Assembly (NCBI GenBank): GCA_003510765.1 | Contig: DOKV01000092.1 | Location: forward strand, 1-7,466 | Reading direction: 5' to 3' | Source of the DNA: Clostridiaceae bacterium | Lineage (GTDB): Bacteria > Bacillota > Clostridia > Clostridiales > Clostridiaceae | Length of the DNA stretch: 7,466 nucleotides | Shown here: positions 1 to 6,801 of the stretch, piece by piece | Layout: every line of letters begins with the position of its first letter | How positions within the stretch are numbered: the first letter of the stretch is position 1 | Program-made: the position numbers and the translations under genes | The notes under the pieces: model-generated | What the model was told of the DNA's origin: nothing | Databases searched by the model: none | What the model saw: the letters and a program-made list of their open reading frames with translations, nothing else

Positions 1-100
1 AATTTTGTGAAATCAAAGAAAGAACCCTTTTCTATGTCATAGTGAGGAGTTTTACCCTTTCTTCTAGAGCCGTTGTTCTTTTTCCTATGCTCATTTTAGA

Positions 101-136
101 AAAAACTCCCTAGCCCAAAAAGGCTAGAGAGTTTTT
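101..136 (-). terminator. Rho-independent terminator of the alarmone synthetase unit
   Basis: A 15-bp stem (101-115 with 122-136) closes a six-base loop. On the minus strand the only imperfection is a U-G wobble at 109/128, while on the plus strand the same position is a C-A mismatch, so the hairpin is better formed in minus-strand RNA. It ends in five U residues and begins 15 bases past the stop codon of the RelQ-type gene. It should end the SDR-alarmone synthetase transcript. Confidence 0.85.
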
Positions 137-150
137 CAAGGATTAAACCC

Positions 151-939
151 TTATTTGAAGCGATTAATTTCCTTCTTCACCAGTTGATGGAGTTGATTTA
201 GATCCGATACATCTCCATACTCAATGAGTTTGTTTAATTGACTTTGAAACCTGGATGCTTCTTGAATTTTCCCCATGGACATGAGAAAGAGGATGTCATT
301 CATGATGCGAGATACCAAGGCAGATTTCACTTCAAACAGTTTTTGCGCATCTTTGATTTCATCTTTAATATCCAGCATGGTTTGGTCCAGCTGATAAGCA
401 GACTCCGCTGCTTCTTTTAGCTTGGATTTGATATTTTCGGGAATGCTTTGTTTGTACTTATAGTTTAAGCTATGTTCCGTCACGGCCCAAAAATTCATGG
501 CCAAGGTTCTGATTTGGATTTCTCCAATGATGTTCACTACTCCTTGGGCCATGTTTACAGGGTACTCCACAATCATATGATAACTTCTGTAGCCGCTGGG
601 CTTGACATTGGTGATGTAGTCTTTTTCGTAGAGGATCCGCATATCGCTTCGTCCTCGTAGCAGTTTCACCACGATGTCAATATCATCTACAAACTGTACC
701 ATAATCCGGATGCCGGCGATGTCTTCTAGCTCTTCTGCTAGCCGATCATGGGGAATGGCAAATTTATTGGCCTTCTCTAACATGGAAGAGATTTCCTTGA
801 CTCTTCCTGTGATAAATTCTATGGGCGAATAATCATTTTTTCTTCGAAATTCCGTACGAATGGCTCTGAGCTTTACCTTCAGTTCTTCCACCGCTTGTTC
901 ATATGGAATCAAAAAAGTTTTCCAATCTTTACTGGCCAT
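151..939 (-). CDS. relQ: Small alarmone synthetase, RelQ/YjbM type (GTP pyrophosphokinase)
   Basis: Predicted cytoplasmic (p)ppGpp synthetase that moves pyrophosphate from ATP to the 3'-OH of GDP or GTP. The 262-residue protein closely resembles what I remember of Bacillus YjbM (SAS1/RelQ): an N-terminal 'FLIPYEQAVEELKVKL' helix, 'PIEFITGRVK' (39-48), 'DIAGIRIM' (73-80) with the expected metal-binding Asp73, GYRSYH (116-121) that stacks the acceptor nucleotide, and 'EIQIRTLAMNFW' (140-151) with Glu140. There is no HD hydrolase domain and no TGS or ACT domain, so it should only synthesise alarmone. YjbM is about 211 residues long; this protein carries roughly 60 extra C-terminal residues. The ATG at 939 is chosen because GAGAGGTG (945-952) sits five bases upstream; the longer frame from a GTG at 954 would overlap that site. 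It lies 73 bp downstream of the SDR gene, with a promoter of its own in the gap. Confidence 0.93.
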   Translation of the reverse strand: MASKDWKTFLIPYEQAVEELKVKLRAIRTEFRRKNDYSPIEFITGRVKEISSMLEKANKFAIPHDRLAEELEDIAGIRIMVQFVDDIDIVVKLLRGRSDMRILYEKDYITNVKPSGYRSYHMIVEYPVNMAQGVVNIIGEIQIRTLAMNFWAVTEHSLNYKYKQSIPENIKSKLKEAAESAYQLDQTMLDIKDEIKDAQKLFEVKSALVSRIMNDILFLMSMGKIQEASRFQSQLNKLIEYGDVSDLNQLHQLVKKEINRFK

Positions 940-944
940 AAACA

Positions 945-952
945 CACCTCTC
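945..952 (-). promoter_or_regulatory. Ribosome binding site deciding the alarmone synthetase start
   Basis: GAGAGGTG on the minus strand matches the anti-Shine-Dalgarno consensus except for one base and ends five bases before the ATG at 939. This supports the internal ATG over the upstream in-frame GTG at 954. Confidence 0.7.
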
Positions 953-989
953 ACAACGGTCCATTTTGCTTCCCTTAGGTTCTCTCCTA

Positions 990-998
990 ATTATACCA
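990..998 (-). promoter_or_regulatory. Extended -10 promoter for the alarmone synthetase gene
   Basis: On the minus strand the sequence reads TGGTATAAT, a perfect TATAAT hexamer with the TGn extension. The -35 position at 17-bp spacing (1013-1018, GAGTAA) is poor, as is typical of extended -10 promoters. It lies immediately after the SDR stop codon. Initiation would fall near 983, giving a leader of about 45 nt. Read-through from the SDR gene is also possible, as no terminator separates the two. Confidence 0.5.
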
Positions 999-1012
999 AA
1001 ATTAACGGCTTT

Positions 1013-1786
1013 TTACTCCTGTTGTGAAAGAAAGGCTGCTTTTCTTACCAAGGATCTGGGGAGAAGCCTCGTGAGTACCGGAATCACCTTCTCAAAAGTA
1101 CCGGGGACCACCACCGCTTTGCCTCTCCACATCCCCAGGTATCCAATGTCTGCCACAGCTTTGGCTTCCATCATGAAAGCTTTGGATGCTGGAGTCTTTT
1201 GCATCTTTGCCCGTTCTTGAAACCCTGTTTTCACAGGCCCTGGACAAAGGGCAGACACCTTTACTCCCTGGTGCTTCAATTCTTCATGCATGGCTTCTGA
1301 AAGGCTCAGCACATAGGCTTTGGATGCATAGTAATTGGCCATGACAGGGCCAGGCATAAAGGCAGCCAAAGAAGCCACGTTGAGCACATACCCATACCCT
1401 CTTTCTGCCATGGGTTTCACAAAGCGTTTGTTCATTTCCAGTAAAGACAAGACATTGAGTTTCACAAGATCCTTCTCTACAGAAAGATCTGTATCCACCA
1501 GTCGTCCAAAGGACCCAAACCCTGCGTTATTCACAAGGTAATCCACTTGGAGCCCTTCTTCCATGATGGCTTCATAGAGTTCTTCTGCTGCCTTGTCCTT
1601 GGTTAAGTCCTTTGCATATACCCGTACATCAACGGCATAGTCCGTTTCAAAGCGGCTCTTCAGCTCCTTGAGCTTTTCTTCTCCTCGAGCCACCAAGATT
1701 AAAGAAATCCCATCTTTCGCAAAATTTAAAGCCAGTTCCAAGCCAATGCCTGAAGTGGCCCCAGTGATCAGTGCATATCCTTCCAT
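1013..1786 (-). CDS. SDR family NAD(P)-dependent oxidoreductase (DltE/COG0300-like)
   Basis: Classical short-chain dehydrogenase of 257 residues, about the usual length. It has the Rossmann cofactor loop TGATSGIG (8-15), Arg34 after beta-strand 2 ('LVAR', which suggests NADP(H) preference), NNAG (86-89), and the full catalytic tetrad Asn111, Ser139, Tyr152 and Lys156 (YYASK). A PG motif ('CPGPVKTGF') follows. No signal peptide or transmembrane segment is obvious; a hydrophobic and basic tail near 235-250 could touch the membrane. The substrate cannot be read from the sequence. The ATG at 1786 is preceded by TAGGAGG five bases upstream. It is the first gene after the tkt terminator, and the RelQ-type synthetase follows in the same direction, probably partly co-transcribed. 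The association may be only positional. Confidence 0.9.
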   Translation of the reverse strand: MEGYALITGATSGIGLELALNFAKDGISLILVARGEEKLKELKSRFETDYAVDVRVYAKDLTKDKAAEELYEAIMEEGLQVDYLVNNAGFGSFGRLVDTDLSVEKDLVKLNVLSLLEMNKRFVKPMAERGYGYVLNVASLAAFMPGPVMANYYASKAYVLSLSEAMHEELKHQGVKVSALCPGPVKTGFQERAKMQKTPASKAFMMEAKAVADIGYLGMWRGKAVVVPGTFEKVIPVLTRLLPRSLVRKAAFLSQQE

Positions 1787-1812
1787 ATAAACCTCCTAAG
1801 ATCTTTTCTATC

Positions 1813-1818
1813 ATTATA
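1813..1818 (-). promoter_or_regulatory. Possible -10 element for the SDR gene
   Basis: The minus strand has a perfect TATAAT 26 bases upstream of the start codon, in the gap after the tkt terminator, where a new promoter is needed. No good -35 hexamer sits at 16-18 bp spacing and there is no TG extension, so this is a tentative call based on position and the -10 match. Confidence 0.35.
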
Positions 1819-1895
1819 AACTAGAATCCTTAGATTTTCTTTAGCATTGCTCCCTCTCTATGAAAAAATCTCTCAAGGTAACTCCTTCCCTTCCT

Positions 1896-1948
1896 AAAAA
1901 GAAAGCACACCCCAGAAGACATCATAAAGTCCTTTGGCGTGTGCTTTC
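1896..1948 (-). terminator. Rho-independent terminator after tkt
   Basis: A perfect 10-bp stem (1901-1910 with 1939-1948, GTGTGCTTTC arm) is extended inward by an imperfect second helix (about 1912-1920 with 1929-1937). On the minus strand it is followed by five T residues (1896-1900). It starts 13 bases past the transketolase stop codon and separates the tyrS-tkt unit from the SDR-relQ unit. Confidence 0.88.
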
Positions 1949-1961
1949 CACTGCATCTATA

Positions 1962-3959
1962 CTATTTTACAAGGTCTTTGACCATGGCTACTACATTGGG
2001 TACGTTGAAGCCATACTTCTCCATGACCAAATCCCCAGGAGCCGAAGCGCCAAAGGTATCGATGGCCAAGATTTTGCCTTCGTCTCCAGTGTATCGTTCC
2101 CATCCAAGAGGATTGGCCATTTCCATAGCCAGTCTCTTCTTCACAGAAGGATTCAGCACCTTTTCTTTATAAGCCTTCTCTTGCTTTTCGAAAAGATCCC
2201 AAGAGGGCATGGAAATCACAGCCACATCTATGCCTTCTTCTTTGAGGACCTGCTGAGCTTCATAGGCCAGAGGCACTTCTGAACCTGTGGCGATGAGGAG
2301 GGCATCACTGACTTCCTTCTTTGAAGGAGACGCAATATAAGCGCCACGTCTCACGCCTTCTAAAACATCTTCTTTGGATACTGGAAGGGTGGTGAGGTTT
2401 TGCCTTGACAAGGTCAACACCGTGGGTGTATTCTTCTGCTCCAAGGCCACCTGCCATGCTGCATAGGTTTCATTGCCATCGGCTGGACGAATCACAGACA
2501 GATTGGGCATGGCTCTTAAGGATGGCAGATGTTCCACGGGTTCATGGGTGGGTCCATCTTCTCCCACAGCAATACTATCATGGGTAAAGACATAGACCAC
2601 AGGAAGTCCCATGAGGGAGGACAGTCTGATGGCTGGTCTTACATAGTCTGAGAAGACAAAGAAGGTTCCGCCAAAGACTCTAAGACCTCCATGAAGATGG
2701 ATCCCGTTCATCATGGTCCCCATGGCAAATTCTCGCACACCAAACCAGATGTTTCGGCCCTTGGGATTCTCAAAAGAATAGTCTCCTACCCCATTGATGG
2801 TGGTTTTGTTAGACCCTGCCAAGTCTGCAGATCCACCAAAGAGGCTTGGTAGCTTCTTGGCAAAGAAATTGATGGCTTCTCCAGAAGCATTTCTTGTGGC
2901 CACGCCTTTGCCCGTTTCATAAAAGGGCATACCCTCTGTGAGGTTTTCTGGAAGCTTTCCAGAAATGGCATCTACGAGCTCTTGGGACAGGTCTGGATAC
3001 TTTTCAGTATAGGCCTTAAACATGGCATCCCACGCTTCATTTCCTCGGACACCATAGTCTTCAATGTGATTTCTAAAGGTGCTATAGGCTTCTTCTGGCA
3101 CAGTGAAAGGTTCTTGACCATATTGGAAGAAGTCTTTGGTGGTCTTCACCCCTTCTTTGCCAAGGGGTGCACCATGGACTTTTGAGGTTCCTTGATTAGG
3201 GGCGCCCATACCAATGATGGATTTGATTTCAATAAGGGTAGGCTTATCTGTAACTTTTTTCGCTTCCTTAATGGCTTCATCCACCGCCTCTAAGTTGTTG
3301 GCGTCATCTACTCTTAGGTAGTGCCATCCGTAAGCTTCATAGCGATCTTTCACACTTTCTGAGAAGGACTTATGAAGATCTCCATCTAAGGAAATGTCAT
3401 TGGAATCATAGAGCACGATGAGTCTACCAAGCTTTAGGTGACCTGCTAGAGAAGAAGCTTCATGAGAAACACCTTCCATGAGGTCTCCATCTCCACAGAG
3501 GGCATAGGTGTAGTGATGAATCAGGTCAAAGTCTTCTTGGTTATACTTGGCACCCAAGTGGTTCTCTGCCATGGCCATACCTACAGCCATGCCAATGCCC
3601 TGTCCAAGAGGGCCAGTTGTTGCTTCCACGCCTACAGTATGGCCATACTCTGGATGTCCTGGGGTTAAAGATCCCCATTGTCTAAAGTTCTTCAGCTCTT
3701 CCATGGGTAGTCCATACCCTGCCATATGGAGCAGGGAATACAGTAATGCGGATCCATGGCCTGCAGAGAGTACAAAACGGTCTCTGTTAAACCAGGTAGG
3801 ATTCTTAGGGTTGTGCATCATGTTCTTAGCCCATAAAACATAGGCAAAGGGGGCTGCCCCAAGAGGAAGGCCTGGATGGCCTGAGTTTGCTGCCTCAATG
3901 GCATCGATGGATAATGCCCGAAGGGCATTGATACTAAGGGTATCGTTATTGTTGTACAT
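1962..3959 (-). CDS. tkt: Transketolase
   Basis: Thiamine-diphosphate enzyme of the non-oxidative pentose phosphate pathway, moving two-carbon ketol units between sugar phosphates in the cytoplasm. At 665 residues it is full length (E. coli TktA is 663). Visible landmarks, in order: GHPG (27-30), AGHGS (66-70), the ThDP/Mg motif GDGDLMEG (156-163) completed by Asn187, 'HGAPLG' (His262), Arg356, Ser383, the activating glutamate in GVREFAMG (Glu410), and the pyrimidine-domain stretch with Asp468 and His472 ('[13 protein letters not shown]'). All expected catalytic residues are present. The start is set at the ATG at 3959, four bases after GGAGGT (3964-3969); the longer frame from 3983 would place that site inside the gene. 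It lies 55 bp after the phosphoesterase stop with no terminator or convincing promoter in the gap, so it is probably the last gene of a tyrS-phosphoesterase-tkt unit. Confidence 0.97.
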   Translation of the reverse strand: MYNNNDTLSINALRALSIDAIEAANSGHPGLPLGAAPFAYVLWAKNMMHNPKNPTWFNRDRFVLSAGHGSALLYSLLHMAGYGLPMEELKNFRQWGSLTPGHPEYGHTVGVEATTGPLGQGIGMAVGMAMAENHLGAKYNQEDFDLIHHYTYALCGDGDLMEGVSHEASSLAGHLKLGRLIVLYDSNDISLDGDLHKSFSESVKDRYEAYGWHYLRVDDANNLEAVDEAIKEAKKVTDKPTLIEIKSIIGMGAPNQGTSKVHGAPLGKEGVKTTKDFFQYGQEPFTVPEEAYSTFRNHIEDYGVRGNEAWDAMFKAYTEKYPDLSQELVDAISGKLPENLTEGMPFYETGKGVATRNASGEAINFFAKKLPSLFGGSADLAGSNKTTINGVGDYSFENPKGRNIWFGVREFAMGTMMNGIHLHGGLRVFGGTFFVFSDYVRPAIRLSSLMGLPVVYVFTHDSIAVGEDGPTHEPVEHLPSLRAMPNLSVIRPADGNETYAAWQVALEQKNTPTVLTLSRQNLTTLPVSKEDVLEGVRRGAYIASPSKKEVSDALLIATGSEVPLAYEAQQVLKEEGIDVAVISMPSWDLFEKQEKAYKEKVLNPSVKKRLAMEMANPLGWERYTGDEGKILAIDTFGASAPGDLVMEKYGFNVPNVVAMVKDLVK

Positions 3960-3963
3960 GTCT

Positions 3964-3969
3964 ACCTCC
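3964..3969 (-). promoter_or_regulatory. Ribosome binding site deciding the tkt start
   Basis: GGAGGT on the minus strand lies four bases before the ATG at 3959. It argues against the in-frame ATG at 3983, which adds eight residues not expected in the family. Confidence 0.8.
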
Positions 3970-4014
3970 AAAAATATATTCATGATTTGGTCTCGTGACG
4001 ATAAAAGGATTGTC

Positions 4015-4704
4015 TTACTCTTGGATCAATACAGGATGAAAATCGATGTAATCACAAGAGGTGAGGATATACTCCACACCCTTACGCTCTCCTGTCATGA
4101 CCCGCTGAAGAGATTTCCCATGGAGATGACCATAAATGACCTTTTCCACTTGGTACTCCTCAAAGATCTCTGTGAACCCTGAATCTTTAAAGGTTTCATT
4201 CACTGGGGGATAATGAATCATCACAATGAACTTTTGAAACCCCTTTTTCTTGGCTGCATCCAGGGAGAGTCTTAAACGAAGAAGTTCTCTTTTATAGATT
4301 TTCTCATCCTCTTCTTGAAAGGCATTACTTCCTGGAATGACCCATCCTCGTGTCCCACAGATGGCATAGTCTTCATAGGCAAAAAAATTATTTTGAATAA
4401 AATCCATGTTCTCATACATTTTATTCAGCTTGGTGATGCTTCCCCACCAATAATCGTGGTTTCCTTTGATGAGGATCTTTCGCCCAGGTAGGTTTGCTAC
4501 GTAATTGAGCTCCTCCATACCACTATCTAAGTTCATGGACCAGGAAAGATCTCCTGCCAAAAGCACCGTGTCTTCTTCTTTGATCACCCGGAGCCAGTTC
4601 TCTTTGATTTTTACATCGTGGTCTTTCCAATCATCAGAAAACACATCCATGGGTTTCTCTCCACTTAAGGAGAGGTGCAGGTCTGATATGGCATATAAGG
4701 CCAT
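4015..4704 (-). CDS. Metallophosphoesterase (calcineurin-like, COG1768-type)
   Basis: A 229-residue cytoplasmic binuclear-metal phosphoesterase of unknown substrate. The classical motif series is intact: DLH (Asp8, His10), GD (51-52), GNHD (81-84) followed by the YWW typical of this subfamily, His164 in IHYPP, and GHLH (192-195). These positions should ligate the two metals and supply the catalytic histidine. It resembles, from memory, the conserved Firmicutes proteins annotated only as predicted phosphohydrolase. Its start codon shares one base with the tyrS stop (TGATG), and no proper Shine-Dalgarno precedes it, only a weak GGTG inside the last tyrS codons. Translation therefore probably depends on ribosomes finishing tyrS. 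A role linked to tyrosyl-tRNA synthetase or transketolase cannot be inferred from this arrangement alone. Confidence 0.9.
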   Translation of the reverse strand: MALYAISDLHLSLSGEKPMDVFSDDWKDHDVKIKENWLRVIKEEDTVLLAGDLSWSMNLDSGMEELNYVANLPGRKILIKGNHDYWWGSITKLNKMYENMDFIQNNFFAYEDYAICGTRGWVIPGSNAFQEEDEKIYKRELLRLRLSLDAAKKKGFQKFIVMIHYPPVNETFKDSGFTEIFEEYQVEKVIYGHLHGKSLQRVMTGERKGVEYILTSCDYIDFHPVLIQE

Positions 4705-5924
4705 CAGTGCACCATAAGGATTCTATAGATCTTCTTCTTGCCTTTTTTCACCAAGAGATAATCTTCTTCAAAATCCGTTTCCTTTAACTGATGATGGATG
4801 TTTGAAATCTTCTCTTCCCCTATGCTGACGCCACCTTGTTCGATATTTCTTCTACCTTCTGCTTTAGAAGGGAAGACTCCCCCTGCCAGGAGAATCTCAA
4901 GGAGGCTCTTACTAAGATCCTCTTTGGTAATTTCAATGGTCGGTACATTGGAAAGATCCGTTCCGCCCCCAAACAGTGCTTCTGCGGCACTTTTGGCTTT
5001 GTCTGCTTCCTCTTCACCGTGGACCAGCTTTGTGACTTCAAAGGCCAAAAGCTTTTTGGCTTCATTAATATCTTGACCTTCCAAAGCTTCTATTCTTTCT
5101 ATCTCATCGATGTCCACAAAGGTTAACAGCTTCAAGCATTTCACCACATCTCGGTCATCCACATTTCTCCAGTACTGATAAAAATCATAAACCGGGGTCT
5201 TTTCAGGATCTAACCATAGGGCACCATTGACAGTTTTCCCCATCTTTTGCCCTTCTGCATTGGTTAAGAGTGTACAAGTCATGGCAAAGGCAGTCTTTCT
5301 TTCTTTTCTTCTCACCAGGTCAATGCCTGCCAGCATATTGGACCACTGATCGTCCCCGCCCAGCTGCATGGTGCAACCATGGTGCTGATTGAGGTAAAGG
5401 AAGTCATACCCTTGCATGAGCATGTAATTAAACTCTAGGAAAGACAAGCCCTTTTCCATTCTTTGCTTGATGCTTTCTGCCCGAAGCATATTGTTTACCG
5501 AAAAATGGATGCCGATGTCTCGTAAAAAATCCACATAATTTAGGTCCATGAGCCAATCTGCATTGTTTAACAAGATGGCTTTGTCCTCACGAAAATCAAT
5601 GAACCGCTGCATCTGCTTTTTGATGCCCACAATATTCCTTTCAATATCTTCTCTGGTGAGCATAGAACGCATGTCGGTTTTCCCTGAAGGGTCTCCAATC
5701 ATGGCTGTGCCACCACCCAGCAACGCAATGGGCCTATGTCCTGCCTTTTGCATATGGGCCATGAACATCATGGCAATAAAATGCCCTACATGAAGACTGT
5801 CTGCTGTGGGGTCAAAGCCAATGTAAAAAGTCACTTTTTCCGTTTCCAAAGCTTTTTTGATTTCTTCTTCATGCGTCAATTGCTTGATGTACCCTCTTCT
5901 TTGCAATTCTTCAAATATACTCAT
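4704..5924 (-). CDS. tyrS: Tyrosyl-tRNA synthetase
   Basis: Class I aminoacyl-tRNA synthetase that activates tyrosine with ATP and charges tRNA-Tyr. The 406-residue protein has the tyrosine-pocket residues Tyr34 and Asp38 ('FYIGFDPT'), the HIGH signature as HVGH (45-48), Tyr167, Gln171 and Asp174 ('YMLMQGYD'), the 'QLGGDDQW' stretch (187-194), and the KMSKS loop as KMGKT (227-231). A C-terminal S4-like RNA-binding region spans roughly 338-400 ('[20 protein letters not shown]'). KMGKT is the form I associate with clostridial TyrRS, as opposed to KFGKT in Bacillus TyrS. The ATG at 5924 follows AGGAG with an eight-base spacer. It is the first gene of the likely tyrS-phosphoesterase-tkt unit. The upstream region is short and carries no recognisable T-box leader. 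Confidence 0.97.
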   Translation of the reverse strand: MSIFEELQRRGYIKQLTHEEEIKKALETEKVTFYIGFDPTADSLHVGHFIAMMFMAHMQKAGHRPIALLGGGTAMIGDPSGKTDMRSMLTREDIERNIVGIKKQMQRFIDFREDKAILLNNADWLMDLNYVDFLRDIGIHFSVNNMLRAESIKQRMEKGLSFLEFNYMLMQGYDFLYLNQHHGCTMQLGGDDQWSNMLAGIDLVRRKERKTAFAMTCTLLTNAEGQKMGKTVNGALWLDPEKTPVYDFYQYWRNVDDRDVVKCLKLLTFVDIDEIERIEALEGQDINEAKKLLAFEVTKLVHGEEEADKAKSAAEALFGGGTDLSNVPTIEITKEDLSKSLLEILLAGGVFPSKAEGRRNIEQGGVSIGEEKISNIHHQLKETDFEEDYLLVKKGKKKIYRILMVH

Positions 5925-5957
5925 ACTTACAACTCCTGACGATTTATACTACACCTA

Positions 5958-5986
5958 AGTATCTCATTGATTGATGAATATTTCAA
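5958..5986 (-). promoter_or_regulatory. tyrS: Candidate SigA-type promoter for tyrS
   Basis: On the minus strand TTGAAA (5981-5986) and GATACT (5958-5963) are spaced by exactly 17 bp, matching the consensus at 5/6 and 4/6. Initiation near 5951 would give a leader of only about 27 nt. A second possible -10, TATAAA, lies about 14 bases further downstream without a good -35. The assignment is tentative, but the unit needs a promoter here because a strong terminator lies just upstream. Confidence 0.35.
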
Positions 5987-6045
5987 GATTTTGAAAAGGC
6001 CAAAGAACCTTTCTTATTCTTTCTTTCCGCTGGGTAAAGGAACGC

Positions 6046-6095
6046 AAAAAAAGGAAGCGGTTTCTTTCTATCCCTAGAAAGAAGCCGCTTCCTTT
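6046..6095 (-). terminator. Strong hairpin terminator between the P-loop gene and tyrS
   Basis: An 11-bp stem (6050-6060 with 6085-6095) is continued by a further nine to ten pairs (6061-6070 with 6075-6084) around a four-base loop, giving about 20 pairs with one A-C mismatch on the minus strand. Seven consecutive T residues follow on the minus strand (A run 6046-6052). It lies between the P-loop ATPase gene and tyrS and is the second of two tandem hairpins there. On the plus strand only three T follow, so it is mainly a minus-strand terminator. Confidence 0.8.
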
Positions 6096-6134
6096 AAAAG
6101 CCTCCTCTTAGAAGTCTTTCTTTTGAAAAGCACG

Positions 6135-6158
6135 AAAAGCTCCAAAAATGGAGCTTTT
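6135..6158 (-). terminator. Proximal hairpin terminator of the P-loop ATPase gene
   Basis: A perfect 10-bp stem (6135-6144 with 6149-6158) closes a four-base loop only seven bases past the stop codon of the P-loop gene. On the minus strand it ends in four T residues that belong to the stem, followed by CG, so by itself it is a moderate terminator. The larger hairpin at 6046-6095 backs it up. Confidence 0.6.
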
Positions 6159-6165
6159 TAAAAGG

Positions 6166-6582
6166 TTAACTAAGCACCTTATACTTTTCAAGTTCAGAAA
6201 CTGCCAGCTCTCCTTCATCATGCATGGCGATATATAGATCGATTTTATGCGTGTCAGAGAAGGCTTGGAGTTTTTCAAAGATCTTTTCAGAGCGATCACT
6301 TTTCTTATCAATGCCATTGAGTAGTCCATCCACAAATATTGTGGTGACGTCATAATTTGTAGCGATGATGCCACATAGGAATCCATAGATGGAGCGGTAG
6401 TCTGTCAGTGCGTATTCATCTGCGTCAATAAATCGGATTTCCCGATCCAGTTCATGGATGGCACGGGAATCGTCATCAATAAACACCACGTGACCTTTGG
6501 CTGTTTTGACCTGTTCATTGGCAAGAGACACCATTTTCTTACTTTTTCCGGATCCTCTCTTGCCATAAATTACCTGTATCAT
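6166..6582 (-). CDS. Small P-loop ATPase/NTPase of unknown function
   Basis: A 138-residue protein with a Walker A motif right at its N-terminus, GKRGSGKS (7-14), after one beta-strand (MIQVIY). A second strand with acidic residues follows, 'VVFIDDDSR' (32-40), then 'TTIFVDG' (80-86), which looks like a Walker B strand ending in DG instead of DE. The remainder is a helix-rich tail with no added domain, signal peptide or membrane span. I recognise it as resembling conserved clostridial hypothetical proteins but know no assigned function. The layout of P-loop, short helix and then hydrophobic strand recalls thymidine-kinase-like folds, without the TK zinc cysteines. The start is the ATG at 6582, six bases after GGAGTG; the frame from a GTG at 6591 would begin inside that site. 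It is monocistronic: near-consensus promoter upstream, two hairpins downstream, divergent from the zinc-ribbon gene. Confidence 0.85.
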   Translation of the reverse strand: MIQVIYGKRGSGKSKKMVSLANEQVKTAKGHVVFIDDDSRAIHELDREIRFIDADEYALTDYRSIYGFLCGIIATNYDVTTIFVDGLLNGIDKKSDRSEKIFEKLQAFSDTHKIDLYIAMHDEGELAVSELEKYKVLS

Positions 6583-6588
6583 GTCAAT

Positions 6589-6596
6589 CACTCCCT
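6589..6596 (-). promoter_or_regulatory. Ribosome binding site deciding the P-loop gene start
   Basis: AGGGAGTG on the minus strand, with its core six bases before the ATG at 6582. The in-frame GTG at 6591 overlaps this site, so the shorter protein starting MIQVIYG is preferred. Confidence 0.7.
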
Positions 6597-6635
6597 TTGT
6601 ATATTTGGTTTCTGAAAACCTTTAACTATGTCTCT

Positions 6636-6664
6636 ATTATATAATTATCCGAAAATTTAGTCAA
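6636..6664 (-). promoter_or_regulatory. SigA-type promoter of the P-loop ATPase gene
   Basis: The minus strand reads TTGACT (6659-6664), a 17-bp spacer, then TATAAT (6636-6641), matching the consensus at 5/6 and 6/6 with ideal spacing. Initiation near 6629 would give a leader of about 47 nt. Confidence 0.8.
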
Positions 6665-6685
6665 ACGCATTGGTGAGGTTTTCCG

Positions 6686-6712
6686 ATACTTTTGTCACTA
6701 GTAACTTAGTAT
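6686..6712. repeat. Nested inverted repeat, possible operator
   Basis: The imperfect palindrome GTCACTAGTAAC (6694-6705, 10 of 12 bases symmetric) sits inside a second inverted repeat, ATACT (6686-6690) and AGTAT (6708-6712), whose centre differs by only half a base. It lies 22 bp upstream of the P-loop gene -35 and about 90 bp upstream of the zinc-ribbon -35. The palindrome is too tight to act as an RNA hairpin, so a protein-binding site is the more natural reading. No regulator family can be named. Confidence 0.35.
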
Positions 6713-6801
6713 TTACGCAAACTTCACAATGAGAAAACGAGGATCATCGACAAACTCATAATGGTTTTTCCATGGCCAAGAATTTTTTTCACTTTTCCCC
6801 G

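Noticed and set aside
151..939. Bifunctional Rel/SpoT protein
   Set aside because: The protein has only the synthetase domain; no HD hydrolase, TGS or ACT region is present.
1860..2282. Plus-strand open frame of 140 codons opposite the end of tkt
   Set aside because: It lies antisense to the transketolase gene, which is certain from its motifs, and crosses the tkt terminator. It has no ribosome binding site and its composition is that of a reverse-complement shadow.
3960..4014. Possible promoter directly upstream of tkt (TCGTCA, 17 bp, TATATT on the minus strand)
   Set aside because: The -10-like hexamer is so close to the start codon that transcription would begin within the Shine-Dalgarno. 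Co-transcription with the phosphoesterase is more likely.
4820..5065. Minus-strand 81-codon frame inside tyrS
   Set aside because: It is an alternative-frame shadow of the TyrRS C-terminal half, with no initiation signal and no recognisable motif.
6018..6060. Alternative pairing between the CCGCT arm of the terminator and AGCGG further into the tyrS upstream region
   Set aside because: Only about five base pairs, far weaker than the 20-pair terminator hairpin, and it would need transcription from the previous gene. It is not convincing as an antiterminator.
6108..6386. Minus-strand open frame of 92 codons overlapping the P-loop gene
   Set aside because: It is in another frame of the same strand, runs through the proximal terminator hairpin, and its start has no ribosome binding site. 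The P-loop frame has a clear Walker A motif and proper signals.
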